This document shows positions 13,278-14,479 of a stretch of 14,479 bases of DNA, piece by piece. Position 1 is the stretch's first letter. Every line of letters begins with the position of its first letter. A program made the translations under genes and the position numbers. The stretch is from an uncultured bacterium (GTDB taxonomy: Bacteria > Cyanobacteriota > Vampirovibrionia > Gastranaerophilales > Gastranaerophilaceae), in assembly GCA_948742005.1 (NCBI GenBank), contig CAPYQR010000020.1:1948-16426 (forward strand), in the 5' to 3' direction. The notes beneath the pieces were generated by a model that did no database searches, had not been told where the DNA came from, and saw nothing but the letters and a program-made list of their open reading frames with translations.

Positions 13278-14479
13278 ATGGATTTTTCTATCAAAAAAGT
13301 ACAAAACAAAAATGATAAACAAATAAACTTCAAAGGCGCAAAAGGTGATTTGAATGCTAAAAACGAACAGGTTTTTAGATTTTCCACCCCGTCACACAAA
13401 CACGATGAAGAAGTTCATCTTGTTCTTTCGCTGCTTGTACATGAAACAAACGAAAACGGTCAGAAAAAATCCAATAACTATATTTCAAAAGCGACTGCCA
13501 TAATTCCTTTCAGAGATAAAACAACTCTTGAATTTCCCCAGGATAAAATTAGGGAAAAAGGAATTGAAGCGCTCGGTTACGAATATTTAATAAAATCTAA
13601 AGACGGCAGCGAAAGAACCGTGCTTGATGCTTTTAAAAAAGTTAAATTAAACGGCGTTGAAAAAAATATTATAGAAATCGGAAATGCTTTCGGAATTACT
13701 CCCGACAGCGGTTCAGCGCGCCATTCTTTTGTTGATTCCGATGGAATAGATTGTGAAAATCTTACTCCGGTAAAACGAAATTTTAGAAGAAACCACTTCA
13801 ATAAACTTGGCGGAAGTTTAAAAGGCTTGACAATACTGTTAAAAAAAGGTTTTTTTGAGGGAGTAAAATATATACTCTCAACTCCCGATATCGGAGCTGA
13901 CCCGACTTCTCCTCATAAATACTGGCCTAATAATCAGTATCAATGTACAAATATTGAAGATTTTAAAGAATTAAATTTTGAATTGTTTAAAAAAGGCAAA
14001 GGTTACATTGCAGACGGAGCTTTTACTTCTCAAAGTTTGCAATCTCCCCTTGTTCAGCATGTTTTAAAATGGGGTGAGGAATCTCCTTTCAGATATATGT
14101 TGAAAATGGATAGAAACCCTGCTCTGGGCGTAATTCCTGAAAGTGAAACAGCATATCAACACACGGGAATTAAGCTTATTAATCCTCCAAACAGCCCTAA
14201 ATACGATAGAAGTAAACCTACCTTGATGCAGTTTTTTGATGACAGGACAACATCTGAAAAATTGCAAAAAGATACAACAAAATTAATTGATAAATACGAT
14301 ATTCCGAATCCTGAAGATTCTTATGATATCATTTCTTATCAAGATTCCGTTCATCCTTTTTATTTTGAAATTAGCGTTAATGAAATTGATAAAAAGCTTG
14401 CTATTATTCAAAAAAGCGCTTTAAGAAAAGCAAAAAAAGAAGCACGCGAAGAAGCAGGAAAAACAGGCAATATCAATAC
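13278..14479 (+). CDS. Divergent GH13-like protein, 3' end outside window
   Basis: 400 codons are visible and the frame is open at the window edge. AAAGGGA (13264-13270) lies 7 nt before the ATG; the gap from the previous gene is 50 bp. Residues about 30-125 look like an N-terminal beta domain. The barrel start follows: KLGGSLKGLTILLKKG (176-191), YILSTPDIGAD (198-208), YWPNNQYQC (215-223), NIEDFKELNFELFKKGKGYI (225-244), and ADGAFTSQSLQSPLVQHVLK (245-264). The last corresponds to the GH13 region I DGVFNHTG, with Thr and Ser in place of Asn and His. Regions II-IV have not appeared by residue 400, so activity cannot be judged. No signal peptide; KQINFKG (14-20) sits near the N-terminus. It may be an inactive partner of the preceding enzyme or one with altered specificity. 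Confidence 0.8.
   Translation, partial: MDFSIKKVQNKNDKQINFKGAKGDLNAKNEQVFRFSTPSHKHDEEVHLVLSLLVHETNENGQKKSNNYISKATAIIPFRDKTTLEFPQDKIREKGIEALGYEYLIKSKDGSERTVLDAFKKVKLNGVEKNIIEIGNAFGITPDSGSARHSFVDSDGIDCENLTPVKRNFRRNHFNKLGGSLKGLTILLKKGFFEGVKYILSTPDIGADPTSPHKYWPNNQYQCTNIEDFKELNFELFKKGKGYIADGAFTSQSLQSPLVQHVLKWGEESPFRYMLKMDRNPALGVIPESETAYQHTGIKLINPPNSPKYDRSKPTLMQFFDDRTTSEKLQKDTTKLIDKYDIPNPEDSYDIISYQDSVHPFYFEISVNEIDKKLAIIQKSALRKAKKEAREEAGKTGNIN

Overview
This A+T-rich bacterial window (roughly one third G+C by eye) encodes a Gram-negative-type cell. KdsA makes Kdo for lipopolysaccharide and RmlA makes dTDP-glucose for surface glycans. The long, lysine/asparagine-rich hypothetical proteins, the compact gene packing and an 'INFKG' motif near one N-terminus remind me of gut Melainabacteria/Vampirovibrionia (Gastranaerophilales), the non-photosynthetic relatives of Cyanobacteria. 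That placement is an inference from memory, not a database result.

Layout. Positions 1-1339 hold the 3' end of a TPR protein gene (+) that converges on kdsA (-). kdsA and recA diverge from a very short spacer whose -10 boxes overlap in one palindrome. recA is followed after 16 bp by rfbA/rmlA. Next comes a 193-bp spacer and then a 53-codon gene with a consensus Shine-Dalgarno, an extended -10 promoter and its own terminator. The gene for RNase P RNA (rnpB, about 574 nt and unusually long) follows, ending in a second intrinsic terminator. On the minus strand, a 778-residue STAND-like ATPase/TPR protein overlaps the start of rsmG by 8 nt.

From 7629 to the right edge runs a tightly coupled plus-strand operon. 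It encodes a 348-residue membrane protein, an 863-residue membrane protein that looks like an enlarged paralogue of the first, a GH13 (alpha-amylase fold) enzyme with a complete catalytic triad, and a second, divergent GH13-like protein that is cut by the window end. The first three genes are joined by two TAATG stop/start overlaps. No secretion signal is visible on either GH13 protein.

The most novel part is this last operon: a membrane-protein pair coupled to one apparently active and one divergent alpha-amylase-like protein. Other points worth a second look are the small-protein gene, the enlarged rnpB, the STAND-TPR/rsmG pair, and two minus-strand genes (kdsA and the STAND gene) whose -10 boxes lie 6-7 nt from the ATG with no Shine-Dalgarno, which suggests leaderless mRNAs. 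I saw no tRNA, rRNA, CRISPR array, insertion sequence or phage gene.
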